A stretch of DNA of 64,000 nt from Rhodospirillaceae bacterium (GTDB lineage: Bacteria > Pseudomonadota > Alphaproteobacteria > GCA-2731375). Below are positions 32,024 to 40,737 of the stretch, piece after piece (the stretch's first letter is position 1; each line of letters opens with the position of its first letter). Location of the stretch: contig JABJKS010000103.1 in assembly GCA_018660265.1 (NCBI GenBank), positions 49,498-113,497 on the forward strand, read 5' to 3'. Made by a program: the position numbers and the translations under genes. The notes under the pieces are model-generated. The model did no database searches and was not told the origin of the DNA. It saw only the letters and a list, made by a program, of their open reading frames with translations.

Positions 32024-33267
32024 GCCCGGCCCCGGTCCACCGACACGAATTGCGCCTGCCCAAACAAAGGCTCGAACAACTCGCGGTCAGTACCGCTTAA
32101 CCAAGCCTGACCCCCCAGGGCCAGAATTTCACCGAACAGCGCCACCCGCCGTTCCCGGTCCAAATGCGCCGCGACTTCATCCAGCAACAGGATGGGGGCC
32201 GCGCCGCGCCGATCCGCCTCTGCCCGCGCATTGGCCAGCATCACCGCGATCAACAAAGCCTTTTGCTCCCCCGTGGAACAAAGGGCCGCGGGCATATCCT
32301 TGTCCAGATGATGCACCGTCAGATCCGAACGATGCGGGCCATCGCAAGTGCTGTTCGCCTCACCATCGCGTTGCCTGTTGGCCGCCAGCATAGCTGCGAA
32401 CCGGCTTTCAACCTCGACCGCCGGTTGCTCCGCCAACCAGCTTTCGATCCGCCCTTCGATAGCCAAACCGGCTTTGGGAAATTCCCCGGACGTTGTCGAC
32501 AACAGCCGTTGCAGGCGGCTCAAAGCCTCCCGCCGGGCGGCGGCAACGGCGACGCCGTCCGCCGCCATGCGCGCTTCCAACGCCGATAGCCAGGCCGGGT
32601 CCGCGCCACCACCTGGGCCCATACGCAACAGTTTCGCCCGTTCCCGCAGACTGCGTTCATAGGCCCCGACACGACGACCATGATCCGGGTCCAGTCCCAA
32701 TACCAAACGGTCCAGGAACCGCCGCCGCGACGATGGCCCCTCTAAAAACAGGCGGTCCATCTGCGGCGTCAGCCATTGCACGCCAACGACCTGGGCCAGA
32801 CTGGCCGGGGAGACGGTTTCGCCGTCCTGTCGGGCCAGGCGCCGGTCCGTGCCCCGTTCCGTCCGCGCCAGGCTACTGCCCAGTTTGATCAAGCCATCAG
32901 GGCCCTGCACCGTCGCCGCGACGGCCCAGTCAACTGATGGGGCAACCGACGGGGTGCCTGACGGGGCAACCGGCGAAGCATCATGCCCAGTCACATCATT
33001 TCGGGCCACATCATTTCGGACCGCATCCCGCAGGCGGGCCCGACGCAAGCCACGACCCGGCGATAGAAACGATATGGCCTCCAGTAAATTGGTTTTACCG
33101 GCACCGTTCGCGCCACTGAGCACCACCACCTGGGCCGACAGATCCAGGGCCAGATGCTCGTAGTTGCGAAAATTTCTCAAACGCAGGCGCTGTACGGCGC
33201 AGGCGGCCGGAGACGCAACGGGAGCAGAATATTCGTTTTTGTGCGCGGCCTCCAAAAGACCTCTCAA
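32002..33267 (-). CDS. recF: DNA replication/repair protein RecF
   Basis: An SMC-like ATPase of 421 residues that loads RecA at gaps. Walker A is LSGANGAGKTNLLEA near residues 50-64, the signature is in CSTGEQKALLIAVML, and Walker B in PILLLDEVAAHLDRERR. It starts at a TTG that overlaps the dnaN stop (TTGA). Residues about 80-115 are a low-complexity insertion (NDVARNDVTGHD, then APSGTPSVAPS) not expected in typical RecF. The first 24 residues before VQRLRLRNFRNY also extend beyond the usual N-terminus. Confidence 0.93.
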   Translation of the reverse strand: MRGLLEAAHKNEYSAPVASPAACAVQRLRLRNFRNYEHLALDLSAQVVVLSGANGAGKTNLLEAISFLSPGRGLRRARLRDAVRNDVARNDVTGHDASPVAPSGTPSVAPSVDWAVAATVQGPDGLIKLGSSLARTERGTDRRLARQDGETVSPASLAQVVGVQWLTPQMDRLFLEGPSSRRRFLDRLVLGLDPDHGRRVGAYERSLRERAKLLRMGPGGGADPAWLSALEARMAADGVAVAAARREALSRLQRLLSTTSGEFPKAGLAIEGRIESWLAEQPAVEVESRFAAMLAANRQRDGEANSTCDGPHRSDLTVHHLDKDMPAALCSTGEQKALLIAVMLANARAEADRRGAAPILLLDEVAAHLDRERRVALFGEILALGGQAWLSGTDRELFEPLFGQAQFVSVDRGRARLEDNA

Positions 33268-34379
33268 ACCCGCATGGGCATCAGGACATAAAGCGCACCC
33301 TGATCAGCGGCATCCCGGATTATCGTGGGCGATGCCCCATCTGAAAGATCAAAACAGGCATTTTCGCCATCGATCTGGCCGGCAATATCCAGCAGATACT
33401 TGGCATTGAAACCGATTTCCAGGAGGCCGTCGCCGTTGTAGTTGACCGCAACCTCGTCCGTGCCACTGCCTTGTTCGGGGCTATTGGCAGAAAGCACAAC
33501 GGCATCGCCATTTACCGCCAGTTTCACCGCCCGGGATTTTTCCGAACTAATCGTCGCCACCCGATCCACCGCCGCCGAGAAGCTTTTGCAATCGACTTCC
33601 ATCAATTTATCGTTGCCTGCCGGGATCACGCGCTGATAATCCGGGAACGTGCCGTCGATCAATTTGGAGGTCAGGACAATATCGCCCAGGGCAAAGCGAA
33701 TTTTGCTATCGCTCAACGCGACCTCAACCGCGCCTTCACCGTCTTCGATCAGCTTGTGCACTTCCAGGGCCGCCTTGCGGGGCACAATCACGCCAGGCAT
33801 GCCGCTTGCACCCTGGGGCAGGGGCACCTCAATATGGGCTAGGCGATGGCCATCCGTGGCCACACCGCGCAATACAGGCGCATCTTCGGGTGCGTGCAAA
33901 TAGATGCCGTTCAGATAATAACGGGTTTCCTCTGTTGAGATGGCAAAGCGGGTCTTTTCGATCAAGCGTCGCAGATCCGGCGTCGGCAGCACGAACTGGT
34001 GCGGCAGATCGCCATCCGCCATAACGGGAAAATCCTCTCTCGGCAGGCAGGACAGGGCAAATTTTGAGCGCGCGGCCCGCACCACCAAACGACCGTCTTC
34101 AGCGCCATAATCCAGCTCAACCTGCGCGCCATCAGGCAATTTGCGCACAATGTCGTGGAGGATATGGGCCGGTGCCGTGGTCCCGCCGGGGGTCTGCACC
34201 TCACACGGGACGGTTTCCACAATGGCCAGATCCAGATCCGTCGCAGTCAGGCTCAACCCAGCGCCATCTGCGACCAACTGCACATTTGACAGGATGGGGA
34301 TGGTATTGCGCCGTTCAACGACATTCTGGACATGTCCCAGGGCGCGCAAAAGGGCCGAACGTTCAATAGTCAGCTTCAT
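33264..34379 (-). CDS. dnaN: DNA polymerase III subunit beta (sliding clamp)
   Basis: The 371-residue beta clamp starts MKLTIERSALLRALGHVQNV and ends GALYVLMPMRV, the standard termini. Three clamp repeats are recognisable (RRNTIPILSNVQL, EETRYYLNGIYLH, IGFNAKYLLDI). It is the first gene of dnaN-recF-gyrB. No dnaA lies upstream; the preceding 309 bp are non-coding with a repeat and a terminator-like stem. Confidence 0.97.
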   Translation of the reverse strand: MKLTIERSALLRALGHVQNVVERRNTIPILSNVQLVADGAGLSLTATDLDLAIVETVPCEVQTPGGTTAPAHILHDIVRKLPDGAQVELDYGAEDGRLVVRAARSKFALSCLPREDFPVMADGDLPHQFVLPTPDLRRLIEKTRFAISTEETRYYLNGIYLHAPEDAPVLRGVATDGHRLAHIEVPLPQGASGMPGVIVPRKAALEVHKLIEDGEGAVEVALSDSKIRFALGDIVLTSKLIDGTFPDYQRVIPAGNDKLMEVDCKSFSAAVDRVATISSEKSRAVKLAVNGDAVVLSANSPEQGSGTDEVAVNYNGDGLLEIGFNAKYLLDIAGQIDGENACFDLSDGASPTIIRDAADQGALYVLMPMRV

Positions 34380-34501
34380 GATTTTTTCGCTATTTGTTCA
34401 CTAAAAAAGTATGTCAGGATTTCGATGCGAATGACTGCCCCGCCCCGGCAAACGTACGAGAGAATCACTGCCTGCCATGTCGGGGAGAAAGAATAACAGA
34501 A

Positions 34502-34525
34502 AGTGCGATAAACCGCACTCTTTTT
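34502..34525. terminator. Stem-loop with T-run, probable intrinsic terminator
   Basis: AGTGCG and CGCACT pair around ATAAAC, followed on the plus strand by CTTTTT. The T-run suits plus-strand reading, but both neighbouring genes are on the minus strand, where the stem is followed by a weaker TTTCTG. It may end transcription from the DapA-like gene before dnaN. Confidence 0.5.
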
Positions 34526-34530
34526 GCCTT

Positions 34531-34632
34531 AAAAGCATGTTCACTTTAAACATGTCCCGACCCTCAAGAAAACAGCGATTGAACCAATAACTTGGATCAC
34601 GAGAGTGACTCCAAGTTATTGAAGAATGCTCT
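34531..34632 (-). repeat. Dispersed palindromic repeat, copy 2 (inverted relative to copy 1)
   Basis: The reverse complement matches 22364-22464 across about 100 bp, with the identical core CACTCTCGTGATCCAAG and the conserved dyad around TTTAAAGT. It lies between two minus-strand genes. Differences in one arm are partly matched in the other (CAATAACTTGG with CCAAGTTATTG), which suggests the hairpin itself is maintained. Confidence 0.8.
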
Positions 34633-34688
34633 AAAACGACGGGGCGTTTACGCCAAATTTATGGGCCAAATTTGGCGCTATATAAGCT

Positions 34689-35594
34689 CTATATCAGCTT
34701 TTTCAGGGCCCGCCCGATTGCCCGTTGCTGGGCCGTGGATGCCGCCGGCATCGGCGCCCTGGGATAGCCGCCGGGCACGCCCTGTTCGGACAGGGCAAAT
34801 TTCACCGTCGCAGGCAGATTGTCATCAATCATGGCGTTCCAAAGCACCAGTAGTTTTTCATGCAATCGGCGGGCCGCCTCGTGCTCGCCGGCCTGGACCA
34901 GATCCCAAAGCTTCACCTGTGCCGCGGGTGCCGCCGTCAAAATCGCCGCGATGGCCCCATGGGCACCAATGGCAAAAGATGGATACATCAAGGCATCAAC
35001 GGCGGACATGATCCGCGAGCCCTTTGGCGCGCCGAGCAGCAGGTCCGCCAACAGCTTCATATCGCCGGCACTTTGTTTGACGCCGACGACCTGGGGTATT
35101 TCCTTCAAAATCCGTATCAACAACGCCGGTGACAGATAGCTCCACGGTATAACGTTGTAGATCAGGATCGGAATTTTCGTGGCCCGGCCAACTGTGCGAA
35201 AATGCTCCAGCATGTGGTTATCATCGGGGCGAAAGAGGTAATGCACCGGGGTAATTTGCAAAGCGGCAGGGCCCAGATCGGCCACCGCCTCGGCCCGTTC
35301 AATGGCCTGTTGCGTGGAATCAACGATAATGCCCGCGACCACGGGTACCCGGCCCTTGGCCTCCGTCATGGCGATACGGACCAGACGGGTCGCTTCCTTG
35401 GTGCTCAGGGTATGGCCTTCGCCGGTGCTGCCGCCCACGGCGAGGCCATGCACACCGGTTTCAATCAGGAAATTGACCTGTTTGCGAAAGGCCCCTTCGT
35501 CAACGTCCCCCTTGCGGGTAAAAGGCGTGGTCATAGGCGCAATGATCCCGGTAAGGTCTTGCGCGCCGAATAGCGACTTTTTCTTTGCGGCCAT
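34689..35594 (-). CDS. Dihydrodipicolinate synthase family aldolase/lyase
   Basis: A DapA-fold TIM barrel of 301 residues. The Schiff-base lysine is in VVGVKQSAGD and the proton-relay tyrosine in IPILIYNVIPW; the substrate loop is VGGSTGEGHTL, where DapA itself has GTTGE. It acts on pyruvate- or keto-acid-type substrates by aldol cleavage, addition or dehydration. It is unlikely to be the housekeeping DapA. Two hotdog thioesterase genes lie just upstream on the same strand, 32 nt away. Specificity is unknown. Confidence 0.86.
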   Translation of the reverse strand: MAAKKKSLFGAQDLTGIIAPMTTPFTRKGDVDEGAFRKQVNFLIETGVHGLAVGGSTGEGHTLSTKEATRLVRIAMTEAKGRVPVVAGIIVDSTQQAIERAEAVADLGPAALQITPVHYLFRPDDNHMLEHFRTVGRATKIPILIYNVIPWSYLSPALLIRILKEIPQVVGVKQSAGDMKLLADLLLGAPKGSRIMSAVDALMYPSFAIGAHGAIAAILTAAPAAQVKLWDLVQAGEHEAARRLHEKLLVLWNAMIDDNLPATVKFALSEQGVPGGYPRAPMPAASTAQQRAIGRALKKLI

Positions 35595-35626
35595 GATTGA
35601 TATCTCCAGATTAATGCATCGCCAGA

Positions 35627-36070
35627 TCAGGCGACCAAGAAATGAGTTGATGCAGTGGCAAACAGCTTATCCCGATTTTTTTGCCAGGCAATGGCCTGCA
35701 CGCTTGCAATTCGCCGGCCCTGTTTTGTGACAATCCCGGTGGCAAAGCTGTCCAGGTCCCGACCAGGCCGCAGATATTGCACCGTGATATTGATAATCTT
35801 CGGCAAGGTTGATTGATCTTGGGCCCCGATCAGTGAAATCATCGCCGCGCTTTCCAGCAGCGCCCCGGTTGTGCCACCATGCAACGCAGGCAACATCGGA
35901 TTGCCGATCAACATTTTCTGAAACGGCATCACCGTGATCAATTCATCGCCCTGGCGGTCAACCCGCAGGCCCATCCAGCGGAAATAAGGCACCGCATCGA
36001 TCAGGGGCTGCAGGTCGCCGCTTTGCCGTGCCGCAAGAATGCCGTCTGAAATGGTTCTATTACCGCTCAT
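35627..36070 (-). CDS. PaaI-family hotdog thioesterase
   Basis: A 147-residue hotdog protein with the PaaI-type motif LHGGTTGALLESAAM (canonical HGG) and PKIINITVQYLRPGR. It likely hydrolyses an acyl-CoA thioester. It overlaps the preceding thioesterase gene by 4 bp (start of this gene at the end of the other), so the two are coupled and may form a hetero-oligomer. The substrate is unknown. Confidence 0.85.
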   Translation of the reverse strand: MSGNRTISDGILAARQSGDLQPLIDAVPYFRWMGLRVDRQGDELITVMPFQKMLIGNPMLPALHGGTTGALLESAAMISLIGAQDQSTLPKIINITVQYLRPGRDLDSFATGIVTKQGRRIASVQAIAWQKNRDKLFATASTHFLVA

Positions 36071-36525
36071 CCGGCACCTGAATTAGCCAAACTGGGATCC
36101 GTTAACATGAAAGAGCCGGTGGCGTGCGCAATGGGATCATCAATACGCCCCTGATAGGCGACCCCACGGGTAAAGGCAATATTGCGCGTGGTCTTGTAAC
36201 AATGCACCGAGGCAAAGATATCGTAGGCCGGGGCGGCAGGCTTCAAATAGTCGATGCGCAAATCAAGGGTCGCCACCTGCATGGCCTTGGCTAGGGTCGG
36301 CAGGACGCACATGCCGCTTAAGCTATCCAGCAAAACCGTGACAATGCCCCCATGGACGACACCTGTATCCGGATCACCAACGAATTCGGGACGATGGGGA
36401 ATGCGGGCGAGGATGCCGTCTTCATCAATCGACATCACGTCAAGGCCCACGGCGGCCATGTGGGGAATGCCAGCGGTCATCATTTGCCGCAGATTTTCAA
36501 GATCAAATTCCATACGGCGCGACAA
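36067..36525 (-). CDS. PaaI-family hotdog thioesterase (second copy)
   Basis: A hotdog-fold thioesterase of about 150 residues with VVHGGIVTVLLDSLSGM and LDLRIDYLKPA. It begins either at a TTG (36525) or at an ATG at 36513 (MEFDLENLRQMM); no clear ribosome binding site decides. It is the upstream partner of the adjacent thioesterase and only distantly similar to it. The pair resembles broad acyl-CoA clearing enzymes. Confidence 0.83.
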   Translation of the reverse strand: MSRRMEFDLENLRQMMTAGIPHMAAVGLDVMSIDEDGILARIPHRPEFVGDPDTGVVHGGIVTVLLDSLSGMCVLPTLAKAMQVATLDLRIDYLKPAAPAYDIFASVHCYKTTRNIAFTRGVAYQGRIDDPIAHATGSFMLTDPSLANSGAG

Positions 36526-36637
36526 TGGTTGCTTGCAAGGGAGCTGTCAAATACTCAAACCAGCCCCCTAGCCGCACTTCGATTTCGGTCGTATACAGGT
36601 GGCCATGTGGAACAGCACGATTGGTAAATGAACCGCC

Positions 36638-37702
36638 ATGAACGCGACAACAGCAAGGTGCCCCGGGTTGTGGGGCAGACAGAATGGCCGGCGAAAACGC
36701 TGGCTGGTGCAGGCGTTGATCTGTTTGGTCGCTGTAGGGGCGGCTCTATCTTCGCCGCAATCCCGGGCTGCGGACGGCGGTTATTTCCGCATCGCGACGG
36801 GTGCGACGGACGGCACCTATTTTCCCATCGGCGCGCTGATCGCCTCGGCTGTGTCCAATCCGCCCGGCTCTCGTGATTGCGCGGCGGGCGGCTCCTGCGG
36901 GGTACCGGGATTAATCGCAGTCGGGCAGGCGACCAAAGGCTCGGTCGAAAATGTCAATCTGATCACCAGTGACGCCGTGGAATCCGGCTTAAGCCAGGCC
37001 GACGTCGCCTATATGGCTTATTTCGGCCTAGGCCTTTTTAAGCAACAGACGGGGCATGACAACCTTCGGATCATCGCCAGTCTTTATCCGGAATTGGTGC
37101 ATTTGGCGGTTCGCAAACACAGCGGCATTTACGCCCTGGAGGATCTGCGCGACCGGCGGGTCTCTCTGGGTGTTAAGGGTTCGGGCACCAATTTCGATGC
37201 GGCGGCCATCTTGGCGGCGCACGGGCTGAAAGAGGGTGATTACAAGGCCAAGCATTTCGATTTGGGCGAGTCCTCAGACAAGTTGCGACTGGGTAAGCTG
37301 GATGCATTTTTCATTATTGCCGGTGCCCCGGTGCCCGCTTTGATCGATCTGGCGGAACAGGCGAATATCAGTCTTTTGCCGATCCGGGGCCAGGCCAGCA
37401 CGGACTTGCGTCGGAAGTATCCGTTCTTTGTACCGGCAAAAATCCCAGGTGACCTTTATCGCAATGTCGCTGCCACGGAAACCTTAAGCGTCGGCGCGTT
37501 GTGGCTGGTGTCTGAGCATCTGGATGCCGACCGGGTCTATGAATTAACCCGTTCGTTATGGCACCCATCGAACCGACGGGTGCTGGACAATGGCCATCCC
37601 GTCGGACGCATGATACGCCTGGAAAGTGCTTTGGCCGGGCTGTCTCTGCCGTTACACGAGGGCGCAAAACGCTTTTACAAGGAAATTGGCGCCCTTCCAT
37701 AA
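36638..37702 (+). CDS. TAXI-family TRAP transporter solute-binding protein
   Basis: A 354-residue periplasmic binding protein. A basic start and hydrophobic stretch (WLVQALICLVAVGAALSS) followed by SRAAD suggests a signal peptide cut near residue 45. The TAXI pattern is clear from FRIATGATDGTYFPIGALIA and LGVKGSGTNFDAAAILAAHG. Such proteins feed glutamate or other organic acids to a fused TRAP permease, but no TRAP membrane gene is in the window, so it either works with a distant permease or senses ligand. It diverges from the thioesterase pair. Confidence 0.87.
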   Translation: MNATTARCPGLWGRQNGRRKRWLVQALICLVAVGAALSSPQSRAADGGYFRIATGATDGTYFPIGALIASAVSNPPGSRDCAAGGSCGVPGLIAVGQATKGSVENVNLITSDAVESGLSQADVAYMAYFGLGLFKQQTGHDNLRIIASLYPELVHLAVRKHSGIYALEDLRDRRVSLGVKGSGTNFDAAAILAAHGLKEGDYKAKHFDLGESSDKLRLGKLDAFFIIAGAPVPALIDLAEQANISLLPIRGQASTDLRRKYPFFVPAKIPGDLYRNVAATETLSVGALWLVSEHLDADRVYELTRSLWHPSNRRVLDNGHPVGRMIRLESALAGLSLPLHEGAKRFYKEIGALP

Positions 37703-37764
37703 TTTTCGAGATTTGCGCCCAAAATCAGCTTTCCCTGTCTGTGTATTTTATTATGGAGCCTGCC

Positions 37765-39198
37765 GTGATCAGCAATATTGAGTTTAACTTCGACCCGGCC
37801 GCGACACCTATATGGCCCGTGCGTAGTGCTGATTTGGCAGCCTGGCAGGCAGCGCACCCCGGGCCCATGTCGGCTTGGTGCGACAGCAACGATTTCACCG
37901 CCGTCGCCGGCAAGTTCATCAGATTACCCGGTGATGACGGCACTTTGGCCGGGGTATTACTGGGTATGGGGGAGGGCGGTGATAAAGCGGCTGACTATTG
38001 GGCCTTCGGCAGCCTGGCCAATGCCCTGCCGCCGGGGCTGTATCGTATCGAAGGCGATCTGTCATCCGCGGCGCAATCGGACCTTGCCGATCATGCGGCC
38101 CTGGCCTGGGCCCAGGCCGCCTACCGCTTCACACGATACCACAGCAATGATGACGCCCCCAGTGGCGATGGCAGCGATGACAGCGATAAGGTGGCGCGAT
38201 TATGCCTGCCGGAAAATACCGCCGCCGCCGCCCTTCAGGGTGCCATCAAGGGTAGCTTTCTGGCGCGGGATTTGATTAACACGCCGGCATCGGACATGGG
38301 ACCAGAGGAGTTGGCGGATGCCGCCGTGGCATTGGCTGATGAATTTGGAGCCAAGGCTAATGTCATTGTCGGTGATGATCTGTTGGCGGAAAACTATCCC
38401 GCCATCCATGCCGTGGGCCGGGCCTCTACCCGGGCACCGCGCCTGATTGATCTGCGTTGGGGCGAAGGTGACGCGCCGCGCCTGACCCTGGTCGGTAAGG
38501 GCGTTTGTTTCGATACCGGCGGTCTGGACCTGAAGTCCGCAGCCGGCATGCTGAAGATGAAAAAGGATATGGGTGGGGCCGCGACGGTGCTGGGCCTGGC
38601 GGCCATGATCATGGCGGCAAAACTGCCCGTGGCATTGCGGGTGCTGATCCCGGCGGTGGAAAATTCCGTCGCCGGCAATGCCTTCCGCCCCGGCGATGTG
38701 CTGGCCACCCGCAAGGGCCTGACAGTGGAAGTGGGCAATACGGATGCGGAAGGGCGTATCGTCCTGTGCGATGCCCTGGCCGAAGCGGACAGCGATGATC
38801 CCGCGTTGATTATCGATGTCGCCACCTTGACCGGCGCGGCGCGGGTTGCCCTGGGCCAGGACGTGCCTGCCATTTTCACCGGCAGCGATGATCTTGCCGC
38901 AGACCTGATGCGCCTGGGCGAGACCTTGGACGATCCCAGCTGGCGGCTGCCATTATATGCTCCCTATAAAGAGCGTTTAAACAGCAAGGTGGCGGATTTG
39001 AACAATGTCTCCGACGGACCCATGGCCGGGGCCATTACGGCAGCATTGTTTATGCAGGCGTTTGTCAGCCAGCCGGACCGTTGGTTGCATATGGACAGCT
39101 ATGGCTGGAATGACAGGGATCGTCCCGGCCGGCCGGCGGGGGGTGATGGCCTGGCCATGCGGGCCCTGTTCGCCTTGGTAAAGGAACGATTTGCCTAA
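37765..39198 (+). CDS. M17 leucyl aminopeptidase family protein
   Basis: A zinc/manganese aminopeptidase of about 477 residues. The metal and catalytic motifs are LVGKGVCFDTGGLDLKSA, MKKDMGGAATVLG and the signature NTDAEGRIVLCDAL. The N-terminal domain is divergent, as in most M17 proteins. The GTG at 37765 has GGAG six bases upstream and is preferred over the ATG at 37753. It releases N-terminal residues from peptides in the cytosol. A MarR regulator and an NlpC/P60 hydrolase follow. Confidence 0.9.
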   Translation: MISNIEFNFDPAATPIWPVRSADLAAWQAAHPGPMSAWCDSNDFTAVAGKFIRLPGDDGTLAGVLLGMGEGGDKAADYWAFGSLANALPPGLYRIEGDLSSAAQSDLADHAALAWAQAAYRFTRYHSNDDAPSGDGSDDSDKVARLCLPENTAAAALQGAIKGSFLARDLINTPASDMGPEELADAAVALADEFGAKANVIVGDDLLAENYPAIHAVGRASTRAPRLIDLRWGEGDAPRLTLVGKGVCFDTGGLDLKSAAGMLKMKKDMGGAATVLGLAAMIMAAKLPVALRVLIPAVENSVAGNAFRPGDVLATRKGLTVEVGNTDAEGRIVLCDALAEADSDDPALIIDVATLTGAARVALGQDVPAIFTGSDDLAADLMRLGETLDDPSWRLPLYAPYKERLNSKVADLNNVSDGPMAGAITAALFMQAFVSQPDRWLHMDSYGWNDRDRPGRPAGGDGLAMRALFALVKERFA

Positions 39199-39292
39199 TT
39201 CGCACAAGGATCATTTGGTTTTGTGAACAAATAATTAGCAGTTGATCAATATTCTGTTGCTATATTCAGTACGCGTTCGCTTCGGTGCCGGA

Positions 39293-39337
39293 ATGATCAA
39301 AATTGGCATGATCAGGATCGGCATGATCGTGGAAAAT
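39293..39337. repeat. Three imperfect 15-bp direct repeats
   Basis: ATGATCAAAATTGGC, ATGATCAGGATCGGC and ATGATCGTGGAAAAT run head to tail just before the MarR gene. The two first units are close copies. They could be read as a short peptide (MIKIGMIRIGMIVEN) out of frame with marR, but are more likely a tandem duplication or regulator site. Confidence 0.55.
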
Positions 39338-39689
39338 GGGGACAATGGCAGACAAACTCACATCGCAAGAAGCGCTTAACCTTTGGCATCAAGCATTGTT
39401 ATCCTCGGTGCGGGGCGAAGGACCCGATCTATCCGCCCGGCAGATGGCTTTGTTTTTACAGGTCTATCTGGCCCCGGCGCCGCACACGGTGCGCGGCCTG
39501 GCGGAGACGTTGCAAATATCAAAACCGGCGGTGGTGCGTGCCTTGGATACCTTGGGACGCCTGGATTTCACCCGCCGCAAACGAGATCAGAGCGACAAAC
39601 GTAACGTTTTGATCCAACGTACGGTGAAAGGCTCTGTCTTTCTCAGTGAATTTGCAGATTGGGTCGTCGCGGCATCCGACACCCTTTGA
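39336..39689 (+). CDS. MarR-family transcriptional regulator
   Basis: A 117-residue winged-helix protein. The recognition helix region is VRGLAETLQISKPAVVRALDTLGRL and the wing is FTRRKRDQSDKRNVLIQRT, the conserved MarR DxRxxxL area. It is shorter than typical MarR (about 140), with the last dimerisation helix reduced. The first ATG (39336) or the second (39345) may be used. It probably controls the flanking aminopeptidase and NlpC/P60 genes. Confidence 0.8.
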   Translation: MGTMADKLTSQEALNLWHQALLSSVRGEGPDLSARQMALFLQVYLAPAPHTVRGLAETLQISKPAVVRALDTLGRLDFTRRKRDQSDKRNVLIQRTVKGSVFLSEFADWVVAASDTL

Positions 39690-39760
39690 TCGACAGCCCC
39701 AGACGACCACCGACAGTCGCTGACGGCCCCAGGCGACCACATTTAGGAATGGCAGCAGTC

Positions 39761-40618
39761 ATGGATACGCGCATTACACCGGCCCGGGAAGATCTGGCAG
39801 CTGATTGGCTGCGCGATCAGGTCACAGCGGCACGTTATGTGCCCGGTACACCGCGCACGGTTATCCGCGACGGCGCACCATTGCGGTTTTCACCCAACAG
39901 CTCTGCTGGGTTGGAAAGTCAATTGATCTATGGCGAAGTCTTCCAGGTCTATGAAGATCGGGACGGCTGGTGTTGGGGTCAGAACCTGACCGACGACTAT
40001 GTCGGCTATGTGCCCAGCGTCGACCTGGCGGTGGACGTGCCAACAGCTGATCATCAGGTCGCCGCCCTGCACAGCCACCTTTACACGGAACCGGATATAA
40101 AGCGGCCCACCGCTGGTTCCATTTCCATGTCGTCGCGGGTTAAAGTCGTCGATGTATCCGGGCAGTTTTGCCGCATTGCCTCCGGCCAGTGGTTGCATTC
40201 CCGGCACCTGGTTTCATTGGATTACACCACCCATGATCTGGTCGGCACCGCGTTGAAGTTTCTCGGTGTGCCGTATTTGTGGGGGGGCCGCACGGCCATG
40301 GGGCTTGATTGTTCCGCCCTGGTGCAATTGGCCCTGGCCATGGCCGGCATGACGGCACCGCGGGATTCGGATTTACAGCAGAACAATCTGGGTACCAAGG
40401 TGGCTATGGACGATGATCAGGATTTTTCCCGTATCGAACAGGGCGATCTGGTTTATTTTCCCGGCCATGTAGGCTTTTTTGTTGGTGATTGGCGTTTCCT
40501 GCACGCAAACGCCTTTGATATGCAGGTTTCCCTGCATGGTTTTTCCGAAGTGCTGGACCGGGCCATAAAGGACAACGCCGGGGTCACGGCCATTCGACGA
40601 ATTCCCCAGACCCGCTAG
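39761..40618 (+). CDS. NlpC/P60 family peptidase with SH3-like domains
   Basis: About 285 residues from the ATG at 39761 (MDTRITPAREDL), with AGGA 12 bases upstream; an ATG at 39749 is possible. Two SH3-like repeats (LIYGEVFQVYEDRDGWCWG; ISMSSRVKVVDVSGQFCRI) precede an NlpC/P60 domain with the catalytic Cys in MGLDCSALVQLALA and His in FPGHVGFFVGD. The family cleaves gamma-D-Glu-mDAP bonds in peptidoglycan peptides. No signal peptide is seen, suggesting cytosolic muropeptide recycling. A linked leucyl aminopeptidase would degrade released peptides. Confidence 0.88.
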   Translation: MDTRITPAREDLAADWLRDQVTAARYVPGTPRTVIRDGAPLRFSPNSSAGLESQLIYGEVFQVYEDRDGWCWGQNLTDDYVGYVPSVDLAVDVPTADHQVAALHSHLYTEPDIKRPTAGSISMSSRVKVVDVSGQFCRIASGQWLHSRHLVSLDYTTHDLVGTALKFLGVPYLWGGRTAMGLDCSALVQLALAMAGMTAPRDSDLQQNNLGTKVAMDDDQDFSRIEQGDLVYFPGHVGFFVGDWRFLHANAFDMQVSLHGFSEVLDRAIKDNAGVTAIRRIPQTR

Positions 40619-40737
40619 CGGCATGTCCGCATCTGTTGAGACGTCTTGTCAGGCCCCATGCTCTCTCTATATGGTCGGCACAACGCAGCAAGCACTGACC
40701 AGACCAGATATCTCTTAATCGAAAGAGGGCCATCGCC

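Larger units (their letters stand above)
34380..34688. other. Intergenic region upstream of dnaN
   Basis: This 309-bp stretch separates dnaN from the DapA-like gene, both on the minus strand. It holds a terminator-like stem (34502-34525), dispersed repeat copy 2 (34531-34632) and an AT-rich segment (34380-34420) that probably contains the dnaN promoter. No DnaA-box cluster or tRNA was recognised. Confidence 0.7.

Noticed and set aside
34689..35594. Calling this gene the housekeeping dapA
   Set aside because: The fold and Lys are right but the substrate loop (GGSTGEG) differs from DapA and the neighbours are thioesterases, so only the family is named.
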